Assembly (NCBI GenBank): GCA_963742725.1
Contig: CAVUMX010000004.1
Span: 248,001 to 312,000 of the forward strand
From: CAVVAL01 sp963742725
GTDB lineage: Bacteria; Actinomycetota; Actinomycetes; Mycobacteriales; Cryptosporangiaceae
DNA length: 64,000 nt
Direction of reading: 5' to 3'
Below are positions 41,326 through 49,899 of this stretch, piece after piece. The number at the start of each line of letters is the position of its first letter. Position 1 is the first letter of the stretch. Below the pieces are notes generated by a model, which had not been told where the DNA came from, ran no database searches, and was given only the letters and a program-made list of their open reading frames with translations. The position numbers and the translations under genes were made by a program.

Positions 41326-43526
41326 CCACTCAGCTCGAACTGTCCGTCGGCGGGATGACCTGCGCGTCGTGCGCCGCCCGGGTGGAACGCAAGCTGAACA
41401 AGGTCGACGGCGTGAGCGCCACGGTCAACTACGCGACCGAGAAGGCGACCGTCGCGTACGACCCTGACCGCGTCACGCCGGAACAGCTCATCGCGACCGT
41501 CGAGGCCACCGGGTACACGGCGGCCGAGCAGCGCCCCGAGAGCACCGACGACCTGCGGCAGCGGCTCGCCGTCGCGGCCGTCCTGGCGCTGCCGGTGTTC
41601 GTGCTGTCGATGGTGCCGGCGCTCCAGTTCGACTACTGGCAGTGGGTGACGCTGGTGCTCGCCTCGCCGGTCGTCGTCTGGGCCGGTGCCCCGTTCCACC
41701 TCGCGGCCTGGACCAACGCTCGGCACGGCACGGCCACGATGGACACTCTGATCTCCCTCGGCACCCTCACCGCGTACCTGTGGAGCGTCTGGGCGCTGCT
41801 GTTCGGCGGCGCCGGCGAGGTCGGGATGCGGATGGACTTCTCGCTCGTCCCGGAGCGAGGCATGGGCACGCATCACCTCTACCTGGAGGTGGCCGCGGTG
41901 GTGATCGCGTTCCTGCTCGCAGGCCGGTACGCCGAGAGCCGGGCCAAGCGCCGGGCCGGTGACGCGTTGCGGGCGTTGCTGGAGCTGGGCGCCAAGGAGG
42001 CGACGCTGCTGGTCGACGGCGTGGAGCGCCGGGTGCCGGCCGACCAGGTCGCGGTGGGCGACGAGTTCGTGGTCCGGCCGGGGGAGAAGATCGCCACGGA
42101 CGGCGTCGTCGTCTCGGGCGAGTCAGCCGTGGACACGTCGCTGCTGACGGGCGAGAGCGTGCCGGTGGACGTAGGCCCCGGGGACGAGGTGGCGGGCGCG
42201 ACCGTCAACACGTCCGGGCGGCTGGTCGTGCGGGCCACCCGGGTCGGTGCGGCGACGGCGCTCGCGCAGATCGCCCGGCTGGTCGAGCAGGCGCAGGCGG
42301 GCAAGGCGCCCGTCCAGCGGCTCGCCGACCGCATCTCGGGAGTGTTCGTCCCGATCGTCATCGTCCTCGCGGTGGCCACGTTCGCCGGCTGGGTACTGGT
42401 CACGGGCGATCTGGGTGCGGCGGTCACGGCGGCCGTCGCGGTGCTGGTCATCGCCTGCCCGTGCGCGCTGGGGCTGGCGACGCCGACCGCGCTGCTGGTC
42501 GGCACCGGGCGCGGCGCGCAGCTCGGCATCCTCATCAAGGGCCCCGAGGTGCTGGAGCAGACCCGCCGGATCGACACGGTCGTCCTCGACAAGACCGGCA
42601 CGGTCACGACCGGCCAGATGCGCCTGGTGGACGTGCACGCTGACGACCGCGTCGACACGGCCGAAGCGTTGCGGCTGGCCGGGGCGCTGGAGTCGGCGTC
42701 CGAGCACCCGATCGCCCGTGCCATCGCGGAACGCGCCGCACATGCCGGGCCGCTGCCCGCCGTCGACAGCTTCACCAACCACGCCGGCCACGGCGTCGTG
42801 GGCGTGGTCGAGGGCCGCGAGATCACCGTGGGGCGCCCGAGGTTCCTGGTCGCGCGGGGATTCGAACTGTCGCCGTCCCTCTACAAAGCCGAGAAGCACG
42901 CGCAGCGGGACGGTCGTACGCCGGTGCTCATCGGCTGGCACGGTGAGGCGCGGGCGCTGCTCGTCGTCGCGGACACGCCGAAGCCGACGAGCGGCGAGGC
43001 GGTCCAGCGGCTGCGCGCGCTGGGGCTTCGTCCGATGCTGGTGACCGGCGACAACGAGGGCGCCGCGCGAGCCGTCGCGGCCGAGGTGGGGATCGCCGCC
43101 GAGGACGTCATCGCCGAGGTGCTGCCCGGCGGCAAGGTCGACGCCGTGCGGCAGCTCCAGTCGGACGGGCACGTCGTGGCGATGATCGGCGACGGCGTCA
43201 ACGACGCGGCGGCGCTCGCCCAGGCGGACCTCGGCCTCGCGATGGGCACCGGCACCGACGTCGCCATCGAGGCCAGCGACCTCACGCTCGTCCGGGGCGA
43301 TCTGCTCGGCGCCGTGGACGCGATCCGGCTGTCCCGCCGCACGCTGTCGACCATCCGGGGCAATCTGTTCTGGGCCTTCGCCTACAACGTCGCGGCCATC
43401 CCGCTCGCCGTCCTCGGCCTGCTCGGACCGCTCGTCGGCGGCGCCGCGATGGCACTGTCCAGTGTGTTCGTCGTGACGAACAGCCTCCGATTGCGACGGT
43501 TCAGGCCGGTGTCCGAACTGAGGTGA
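41322..43526 (+). CDS. copA: Cu(I)-exporting P1B-type ATPase CopA
   Basis: 734 residues, GTG start. An N-terminal HMA domain (GGMTCASCAARV, Cys14 and Cys17) is followed by eight membrane helices, the actuator motif LLTGESVPV, the membrane copper site IACPCALGLATP, the phosphorylation motif VVLDKTGTVTTGQ, the HP locus ESASEHPIARA, and MVTGDN and MIGDGVNDAAAL. It pumps Cu(I) out of the cell. The operon order csoR-copZ-copA is complete. Confidence 0.97.
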   Translation: MTTQLELSVGGMTCASCAARVERKLNKVDGVSATVNYATEKATVAYDPDRVTPEQLIATVEATGYTAAEQRPESTDDLRQRLAVAAVLALPVFVLSMVPALQFDYWQWVTLVLASPVVVWAGAPFHLAAWTNARHGTATMDTLISLGTLTAYLWSVWALLFGGAGEVGMRMDFSLVPERGMGTHHLYLEVAAVVIAFLLAGRYAESRAKRRAGDALRALLELGAKEATLLVDGVERRVPADQVAVGDEFVVRPGEKIATDGVVVSGESAVDTSLLTGESVPVDVGPGDEVAGATVNTSGRLVVRATRVGAATALAQIARLVEQAQAGKAPVQRLADRISGVFVPIVIVLAVATFAGWVLVTGDLGAAVTAAVAVLVIACPCALGLATPTALLVGTGRGAQLGILIKGPEVLEQTRRIDTVVLDKTGTVTTGQMRLVDVHADDRVDTAEALRLAGALESASEHPIARAIAERAAHAGPLPAVDSFTNHAGHGVVGVVEGREITVGRPRFLVARGFELSPSLYKAEKHAQRDGRTPVLIGWHGEARALLVVADTPKPTSGEAVQRLRALGLRPMLVTGDNEGAARAVAAEVGIAAEDVIAEVLPGGKVDAVRQLQSDGHVVAMIGDGVNDAAALAQADLGLAMGTGTDVAIEASDLTLVRGDLLGAVDAIRLSRRTLSTIRGNLFWAFAYNVAAIPLAVLGLLGPLVGGAAMALSSVFVVTNSLRLRRFRPVSELR

Positions 43527-43585
43527 ACGCCCGGTATGGCCACCGGACAAACGGCCGGCCACCAGGGCTGCTAGCCTGGCGCGTC

Positions 43586-44377
43586 ATGAGCACGGACACC
43601 GCCCTGGGGCTTTACGGGCTTGAGCTCTTGTACCAGTCCAGACCGGCGATCGACAAGGGCGAGCTCCTGCGGGAGCTGCGCGCCCGTCTCGGTGCCGTCG
43701 ACCCGCTCATCGGCGACACGCTCGCCTTCGTGTGCAAGGACTTCCCGGTCGAACCGCAGGACGGCGTGGCCGCCGCGATGCTGTTCATCGGCGCCACCGA
43801 CGAGCCGTTCGACCAGGCCACCGCCGGCCGGGCCGTCGAGCAGACGTGGAACTGGGCGGCGGCCGGCGACGCCGTGTCCCGGTGCCACTACAGCGTGACG
43901 CTCACCGACATGCTCGCCCGCCCGCTGGAACCACAGCGCCGCTGGACGCTCGTCCGGGAGGGCCTGGCCGCCCTGCGGAAGGTCGCGCCGCCCGTCGCCA
44001 TCCACTGGACGCCGGCCCAGAAAGTGGTCGACCCGGCCATCGACCTCGCCGACCCGCTGCTGCCGGTGAACGCCCGGCTGTACCGGATCGACGGCCGCGC
44101 GCCTGGCGAGTGCGTCATGGACACCCGCGGCCTGCACCTGTTCGGGCTGGACGACCTCCAGTGCCACTTCGTCGGCATCGAACCGGACGAGGTCGCCGGC
44201 TACCTGCTCGACATCTCCGCGTACCTGCTGGAGAACGGACCGGTCCTGCAGCACGGCCAGACCGTCGCGGGGATCGGCCACGGCGAGAACTGGACGTGCT
44301 ACCTCGAAGAGGCGCTGGTCGGGCCGGCCCGCCGGGTGCTGTCGATCCGCCCGAGCGCACGGTACGCCGCCCGCTAG
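43586..44377 (+). CDS. DUF4261-like protein
   Basis: 263 residues from ATG 43586. There is no signal peptide. ELLYQSRPAIDKGELL, CHYSVTLTDML and CVMDTRGLHLFGLDDLQCHF suggest the DUF4261 family, whose function is unknown. It ends with a YLLENGPVLQHGQTV stretch. It is separated from copA by 59 bp and shares a CTAG stop overlap with the convergent NTPase gene. Confidence 0.65.
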   Translation: MSTDTALGLYGLELLYQSRPAIDKGELLRELRARLGAVDPLIGDTLAFVCKDFPVEPQDGVAAAMLFIGATDEPFDQATAGRAVEQTWNWAAAGDAVSRCHYSVTLTDMLARPLEPQRRWTLVREGLAALRKVAPPVAIHWTPAQKVVDPAIDLADPLLPVNARLYRIDGRAPGECVMDTRGLHLFGLDDLQCHFVGIEPDEVAGYLLDISAYLLENGPVLQHGQTVAGIGHGENWTCYLEEALVGPARRVLSIRPSARYAAR

Positions 44378-46839
44378 TCCGACATCCGGAACAGGGACGA
44401 GATCTCCCACGCCTCGCTGTAGGCGGTACCGGGGCGGAGCTGCGCGACGGTCAGCCGCGCGGGCATCGACTCGCCGTCCTTGTCGGTGGGGTCGTTGTCG
44501 AGACGCGCCAGGATCGACTCCAGCCGCTGGTCCTTGATCGGCTGGTCGGTCTCCTCGGCACGTGCCTGCTCGACCAGCTTGGCGGCCCAGCGCGGTGCCT
44601 CGAAGCAGAACAGCAGCCAGCCGACGAGCATGCGCTGCTCGGCGGCTGACGGGTGCACACCGGCGCTCTTGACGATGATCCGCACCAGCCGGTGCACGTT
44701 GACGAGCCGCTTCATCTCGCGCGGGTTGGTGGGGACCAGGTCGGCGAGCTGGTGGAACGCCCACAGCTCATGGACGGTGTCCGTCACCTCGTCGAGCTGC
44801 ACGGCGAACTGGGCCGGCGCGGTCACGTCCGCCAGGTTCCACGGCAGCGGCGGCTCGCCGGGCTCCGGGGCGGATCCGGACGGGGTCAGTGCTTCGGCAA
44901 GGCCGGCGCGGCTTTCCTTCGTGAAGAAGCCGTCGAGGAAGTCGAGGGTGCGGCGACCGTCCGGGGCGTGCAGGCGGACGTTGATCTGGAGGATCTTCCG
45001 CAGGTAGCTCCGGGCCTTCTCCTGCGAGTCGCCCTCGAAGTCGAAGTGCCGCTGGATCGCCCGGATGATCATGTCCGTGTCGATGCCGAGGAAGACGTAG
45101 CAGTCGCTCGCCGTGAGGAGCAGGTTGATGGCCTGGAGCGTCTCCAGGACCTTCTCGTCCGAGCAGCGGTCGAGGTCGTCGATGAACACGAAGACGCGGG
45201 GCGCCTTGTCGCGGCGGCGCAACCGTCCGGCGAGGTAGCGGATGTCCTCCAGTACCTGGTGCTGGTAGCCCATGTGGTCGCGGTAGTTCGGCTGCCGGAC
45301 GTAGTCCAGCAACCCCTCGCTGACCGGCTTGGTCCGCTTGAAGAACCGCGTGAGGACGAAGAGGAAGCCGAATACCGTGACCACGGCGGCCGGCAGCCCG
45401 GTGGCGAGCGACTGTGCCTCCTTCGACAGCTCCTTGGTGACCTCGCCCCCGACCGCGAGCCACACAGTGGCCATCACGAGCGCCACCACCAGCGGCGTGA
45501 ACACGCCGAGCCAGAACTGCGCACCGCGCCGCTTGACGGCGTACCCGACGCGGGCTCGCAGCCGTCCCCACCAGGTCATGCTCCGTTCCATGCCCTGCGT
45601 GATCTGGTGGGTGAGGCCGGCCCAGATCTGGTTCGCCCCCTCGTACTGCCAGGCGTTGAACCAGATCGGGATCATGCTCCTGGTGACGTGCCTGCGCAGT
45701 ACCCAGGCGGCCATCCGGGTCAGCCCGGCGGCCTTCACGCTGGCCCTGACGTCGGTGGCCGGCGACGGATCGACGAGGTCGAGGACCTGCTGGCTGGTGA
45801 AGTAGCCGACGAGCCGTTCCACCTTGGTGCTCATGTCCTGCTTGGCGGCGGCCCTGGTGAGCGTCGGCCAGGTCAGCATCCGCAGCTGCGGGTTGGGGTC
45901 CGAGAGGCCGCCCTTCATCAGGTCGGCGTAGACGGTGGGGACAGCCGCGCGCTGGATCAGGTGCCACTCGACGAACCGCATGAACGACGACTTGCCGGCG
46001 CCCCACGGTGCGTGGACGCCGATCGTCATCGGGCCGGTCTCCTTCAGCGTGCACAGCGTGGCCAGCGAGTCCGCGTACCGGAGCCGGTCGAGCGCGTCGT
46101 GTTTGGCGACCTGGTCACCGGTGAGTTCGACGTCCTTGTACACGGCGGACGAGCGACCGGGCTGCTCGACGCCGGGGAGCCGGAGCACGGCGAACGACGG
46201 ATCGACCGGCTCGCGGAGCCGCCCCGGATCGGGTCCGCCGAGCACCAGCCCGCACTGGGCCGGCAGCCGTGCCGCCAACGCCCGGAAGTTGTCGATCTCG
46301 TCGTCCAGGAGCCATCCGGCGTCCTGGCCCTCGGCGAGGAGGATCAGCTGGTCGCCGGTCGTGAGGCACTGCCTGGCGAAGTTGGCGAACAGGTCCAGCC
46401 ACTGGCCGTCGAGATGGGTGCCGGTGCGTTCGGTGGCGAAGTCACGGGCTCTGATGAAGGAAAGGGCGGCCTGCTGGTCGACCATCGACGCCCATGGGCT
46501 GTCCGGTGTGGGCGGTGGGGAGAACTGCCCGACGACTCCGGTCCGGCCAGCACCGAGGGTGGCCAGGTCGGCGGCGAACGCGGCGAGGAGGCTGCCGGGC
46601 AGCGGCGCCCGCCCGACGCTGTACCGGACGGTGAGGCAGCGGCGCTCCTTCTGTCCGGTGCAGAGTTCTTGCACTGCTTGAAGGCTCGTGGCGCCCGCCG
46701 CGACGACCACGAAGCCGGAGAACCGCAAGCCCGGCGGCGCCATCTTGCTCCGCGACGACTGCACCGGGTCGGCCACGTCGCCGTCGAGGATCTGGAGGAA
46801 CGAGTCCTCCCAGCGCCCCGCGCTCGACTGCTCGGTCAC
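44374..46839 (-). CDS. KAP-family P-loop NTPase with fused N-terminal domain
   Basis: 821 residues from GTG 46839, the most probable start since the frame beyond runs through palindrome copy 3. The KAP pattern is clear: Walker A VHAPWGAGKSSFMR at about residue 245, a membrane hairpin of two helices inserted between Walker motifs (WLGVFTPLVVALVMATVWLA and AAVVTVFGFLFVLTRF), Walker B RVFVFIDDLDRCS and the late EMKRLVNVHRLVRII. The first 210 or so residues form a separate domain not recognised here. KAP NTPases are membrane-associated and some act in phage exclusion, so a defence role is possible but unproven. Confidence 0.85.
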   Translation of the reverse strand: MTEQSSAGRWEDSFLQILDGDVADPVQSSRSKMAPPGLRFSGFVVVAAGATSLQAVQELCTGQKERRCLTVRYSVGRAPLPGSLLAAFAADLATLGAGRTGVVGQFSPPPTPDSPWASMVDQQAALSFIRARDFATERTGTHLDGQWLDLFANFARQCLTTGDQLILLAEGQDAGWLLDDEIDNFRALAARLPAQCGLVLGGPDPGRLREPVDPSFAVLRLPGVEQPGRSSAVYKDVELTGDQVAKHDALDRLRYADSLATLCTLKETGPMTIGVHAPWGAGKSSFMRFVEWHLIQRAAVPTVYADLMKGGLSDPNPQLRMLTWPTLTRAAAKQDMSTKVERLVGYFTSQQVLDLVDPSPATDVRASVKAAGLTRMAAWVLRRHVTRSMIPIWFNAWQYEGANQIWAGLTHQITQGMERSMTWWGRLRARVGYAVKRRGAQFWLGVFTPLVVALVMATVWLAVGGEVTKELSKEAQSLATGLPAAVVTVFGFLFVLTRFFKRTKPVSEGLLDYVRQPNYRDHMGYQHQVLEDIRYLAGRLRRRDKAPRVFVFIDDLDRCSDEKVLETLQAINLLLTASDCYVFLGIDTDMIIRAIQRHFDFEGDSQEKARSYLRKILQINVRLHAPDGRRTLDFLDGFFTKESRAGLAEALTPSGSAPEPGEPPLPWNLADVTAPAQFAVQLDEVTDTVHELWAFHQLADLVPTNPREMKRLVNVHRLVRIIVKSAGVHPSAAEQRMLVGWLLFCFEAPRWAAKLVEQARAEETDQPIKDQRLESILARLDNDPTDKDGESMPARLTVAQLRPGTAYSEAWEISSLFRMSD

Positions 46840-46889
46840 CCCGACCACCCCCGCGTCCAGTCTGCGCCGTCCCGCCCTTGCCACCCCCG

Positions 46890-46944
46890 AGTTTCGGACT
46901 TTTGAGGGTTGCCGGGCGTGCCCGACCCTCAAAAGTCCGAAACT
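46890..46944. repeat. 51-bp palindromic element, copy 3 (arms extended to 20 bp)
   Basis: The shared arms (46892-46909 and 46925-46942) extend by two further paired bases on each side. The 15-nt centre TGCCGGGCGTGCCCG pairs CGGGC with GCCCG. It lies between the divergent KAP NTPase and coiled-coil protein genes. Confidence 0.9.
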
Positions 46945-46971
46945 GGTGAGGGGTGCCGTACGGTCGGGACC

Positions 46972-48086
46972 ATGGGGCCTGACGAGGTGGCCGCCGAGCT
47001 GTACGTGCTCGCGCCGGGCGAGTTCGTCGAGCGGCGTGACGCCATGGCCCGTGAGCTGCGGGAGGCCGGCGACAGAACCTTGGCGGCGGACGTCAAGAAG
47101 TGGCGCCGCCCCCTCGTCACCGCGTGGGTGGTGAACCTGCTCGCCTGGTACCGACCGGACGAACTCGACACTCTGCTCGCCCTCGGCGACGAACTCCTCG
47201 CTGCCCAGCGCGACCGGGACGCGACGGCGATCCGGAACCTGACCGACCGCAGGCAACGGCTTGTCCGGTCGCTCGTCAAGCAGGGGCTGGAGCTGGCCGA
47301 GGAAGCGGGGCAGCCGGTCGGCCCGGCGGCCGGGTACGAAGTTGAATCGACGCTCAACGCCGCCCTGGCCGATCCGGTGATCGCCGAACGGGTGCGGTCG
47401 GGGCGGCTAGAACGGCCGGAGAGCTACGCCGGCTTCGGGCCCCTCGCCGGCCCGAGCCTGCACATCGTGCCCGAGCCTGGGGCAGCGCCGGCCCGCCGAG
47501 CCGGCGGCGCCCAGGCACCAGCGACTCGCACATCCACCACCCGAGCCTCAGCCACCGGAGCGCCCGCTACCGGCCGGACGCCCGCCCAAGCCGTGCCGCC
47601 CTCCGCACGGCCCGGCAAGGCCGCCCAGGGCGGTGGGCGGAGAGCGGGGGAGGGCGGGCGAGGGAAGCCGCGCCCGATGGTGGCCCGGGCCGGCAGGCGC
47701 CCGGGCAGGGGGCGCGGGAGCGGCTGGCGGAGCTGCCGACCGAGGTTGTCGAGACGGCGACGCAGCGGCGGGCGGCGGAGCGGCGGGCCGCCGAGCGGGC
47801 GCGTGCCGAGCAGGCGGCGGAGCGGGCACAGGCGGCGCTGGCCGCCGCCGAGGAGCGGCACGACGCTGCCCGGAGCGCAGTCGACGACGCCGAGGACGCG
47901 CGCCGCGAGCTGGAGGAACGTGCTGAGGAACTCCGCGCCGAGCTGGGCGCCGTCGATCGCCGGCTCACCGAGGCCGACCTGGACCTGCGCCGGCTCGCAC
48001 GCGCGGCCGAACGCGCCGAGGCAGCGGTCGACCAGGCGCGCGACCGCGCCGACTCCGCTGAGCGCAACGCCGCCCGCCACCGCTGA
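46972..48086 (+). pseudogene. coiled-coil protein gene with a frameshift
   Basis: From ATG 46972 an actinobacterial-type helical N-terminal domain is read (MGPDEVAAELYVLAPGEF, KKWRRPLVTAWVVNLLAW). After about 47640 this frame turns into arginine/serine-rich nonsense. In the -1 frame the sequence reads as a heptad-rich coiled coil (RERLAELPTEVVETATQ, EERAEELRAELGAVDRRL) to TGA at 48084-48086. One shift near the G-rich tract 47641-47655 joins them into about 370 residues. It may be a real lesion, a sequencing error at a G run, or programmed shifting. The function of the family is unknown. Confidence 0.75.
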
Positions 48087-48094
48087 GCGGGGCG

Positions 48095-48132
48095 TATGAC
48101 GAAGCCGCGACGGTTCGCGGAAATCCGTCATA
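48095..48132 (+). terminator. nested hairpin terminator
   Basis: Outer arms TATGACG (48095-48101) and CGTCATA (48126-48132) enclose an inner hairpin CCGCGA-CGGT-TCGCGG (48105-48120), 8 nt after the coiled-coil stop. Confidence 0.6.
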
Positions 48133-48210
48133 TTTCAGTGGGTTCAACCCCGTCGGACCGTTAGGTTCGGACTTGTTCACCACTGACCACCTCAGGGGGA
48201 GGCCCCACCC

Positions 48211-49746
48211 GTGTTACGACGACGTGCACTGACGGTCGGCGCGGCGCTATGCGCCACGGCGGCTCTTGTCCTCCCGGCGAGCGCCGGCAATGCGGCGCCT
48301 CCAGGAGCCGGTCCTGGCTACACGCCCCGGCACGCGGCCGGCCCCGGCGCCCCGGGCGCGGGCGACGAGTACTACCCGGGCTACGGCAACGGCGGGTACG
48401 ACGTGTCGCACTACGACATCCGCCTGAAGTACGCGCCGGCGACGGACCAGCTCCAGGGCAGCACGACCCTGCTCGCGCGTCCGACGCAGGATCTGACCAG
48501 CTTCAACCTGGACTTCGCGCTGAACGCGAGTTCGGTCCGGGTCAACGGGGCCAAGGCCGCGTTCAGCCGCAAGGGCACCGAGCTGACGGTGACGCCGGTC
48601 CGCCCGCTGCGAACCGGGCAGTTCACGACGGTCGTCGTGGAGTACTCCGGCACCCCGTCGCAGGTGATCGTGGACGGGTTCACGGCCTGGTACCGGACGC
48701 CGGACGGCGCGGTGGCGGCCGGGGAGCCCGAGATCGCCGCGTGGTGGTTCCCGAGCAACGACCACCCGACGGACAAGGCGACGTTCGACATCTCGGTACT
48801 GGTGCCGAACGGCACCGAGGTGATCAGCAACGGCGTCCTGACCCGGCGGGACAGCGAGCCGCTCGGTACCCGCTGGGGCTGGCGGACCAGCAAGCCGACC
48901 GCTACCTACCTGGCGTTCCTGGCGATCGGGCAGTACGAGCTGGTCCAGGACACAGCGCCGAACGGCCAGCCGGTCGTGAACGCGTACGCCGACAACCTGG
49001 GCGACAGCGCCGGCTCGGCGAAGGCCAGCATCGAGCGCACCACGGAGATCAACGAGTGGCTCGGCGAGAAGGTCGGGCCGTACCCGTTCGAGGCGCAGGG
49101 CGGTGTCGTCCTGTCCGCGAACATCGGGTTCGCGCTGGAGACCCAGACCCGGCCGGTGTACAGCCCGCGCTCGTTCCGCGGCGGGGCCAACAACTACCTG
49201 GTCGTGCACGAGCTGGCGCACCAGTGGTTCGGCGACAGCGTCTCGGTGGCGAAGTGGCGCAACATCTGGCTGAACGAGGGCTTCGCCAGCTACGCGGAGT
49301 GGCTGTGGTCCGAGGACCAGTCCGAGGGAACGGCGCAGGAGGTCTTCGACTTCACGTACGCGTCGTACCCGGCGGATTCGGCGTTCTGGCAGGTCCTGCC
49401 GGGCGATCCGGGCGCGGCGACGCTGTTCCACGGCTCGGTGTACGACCGTGGCGCGATGACCCTGCACGCGCTGCGCACGGCTGTCGGTGACGACGCGTTC
49501 TTCGAGATCCTGCAGACGTGGACGGCCGACAAGAAGTACGGCAACGCCACAATCGAGGAGTTCATCGCGCTGTCGGAGCGGATCTCGGGCAAGCAGCTCG
49601 ACACGCTGTTCCAGACCTGGCTGTTCACCAAGGGGCGGCCGGTCGTGTCGGCGGCGACCGGCGTGAAGGCGTCGGCGGCGCGGGCGACGGTCAAGGAGCC
49701 GAAGTCGATCGCGAAGATCAAGCGGGCGCACGAGACGGCCCACTAG
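48211..49746 (+). CDS. secreted M1-family zinc metallopeptidase
   Basis: 511 residues from GTG 48211 with GGGGGAGG upstream. A signal peptide ends near PASAGNAAP. The M1 fold is shown by IGFALETQTRPVY (in place of the usual GAMEN loop), HELAHQWFGDSV (zinc His pair and catalytic Glu) and, 18 residues later, NEGFASYAEWLW with the third zinc ligand. YDRGAMTLHALR includes the transition-state tyrosine. It should act as an extracellular aminopeptidase. The C-terminal tail is short and basic. A strong terminator follows. Confidence 0.94.
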   Translation: MLRRRALTVGAALCATAALVLPASAGNAAPPGAGPGYTPRHAAGPGAPGAGDEYYPGYGNGGYDVSHYDIRLKYAPATDQLQGSTTLLARPTQDLTSFNLDFALNASSVRVNGAKAAFSRKGTELTVTPVRPLRTGQFTTVVVEYSGTPSQVIVDGFTAWYRTPDGAVAAGEPEIAAWWFPSNDHPTDKATFDISVLVPNGTEVISNGVLTRRDSEPLGTRWGWRTSKPTATYLAFLAIGQYELVQDTAPNGQPVVNAYADNLGDSAGSAKASIERTTEINEWLGEKVGPYPFEAQGGVVLSANIGFALETQTRPVYSPRSFRGGANNYLVVHELAHQWFGDSVSVAKWRNIWLNEGFASYAEWLWSEDQSEGTAQEVFDFTYASYPADSAFWQVLPGDPGAATLFHGSVYDRGAMTLHALRTAVGDDAFFEILQTWTADKKYGNATIEEFIALSERISGKQLDTLFQTWLFTKGRPVVSAATGVKASAARATVKEPKSIAKIKRAHETAH

Positions 49747-49752
49747 TTCCCT

Positions 49753-49786
49753 GCGGGCGGCATCCTCTCCGGAGGATGCCGCCCGC
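49753..49786 (+). terminator. hairpin terminator after the M1 peptidase
   Basis: Perfect 15-bp arms GCGGGCGGCATCCTC (49753-49767) and GAGGATGCCGCCCGC (49772-49786) with a 4-nt loop TCCG, 6 nt after the stop. Confidence 0.88.
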
Positions 49787-49851
49787 GGCGTTCGCGCGTC
49801 ACGGACCCTTGACGTCCTGGACACATTCCCGTCATTCTCGGACGGGCCGCC

Positions 49852-49863
49852 GCAAGAACTTGC
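49852..49863. promoter_or_regulatory. putative LacI/MalR operator before the amylase gene
   Basis: GCAAGAACTTGC is a perfect palindrome with 5-bp arms around AA, 36 bp before the amylase ATG. Two near matches of the same 12-bp form lie before the maltose-binding protein gene, and a LacI regulator is encoded at 56674. Confidence 0.6.
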
Positions 49864-49899
49864 AAGGGCTTACCGGGCGGCCCGCTCCTGGGAGGTTCC

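Noticed and set aside
46840..47256. N-terminal extension of the KAP protein to 960 residues
   Set aside because: The extra frame passes through palindrome copy 3 and lies antisense to the next gene; GTG 46839 gives a domain-consistent start.
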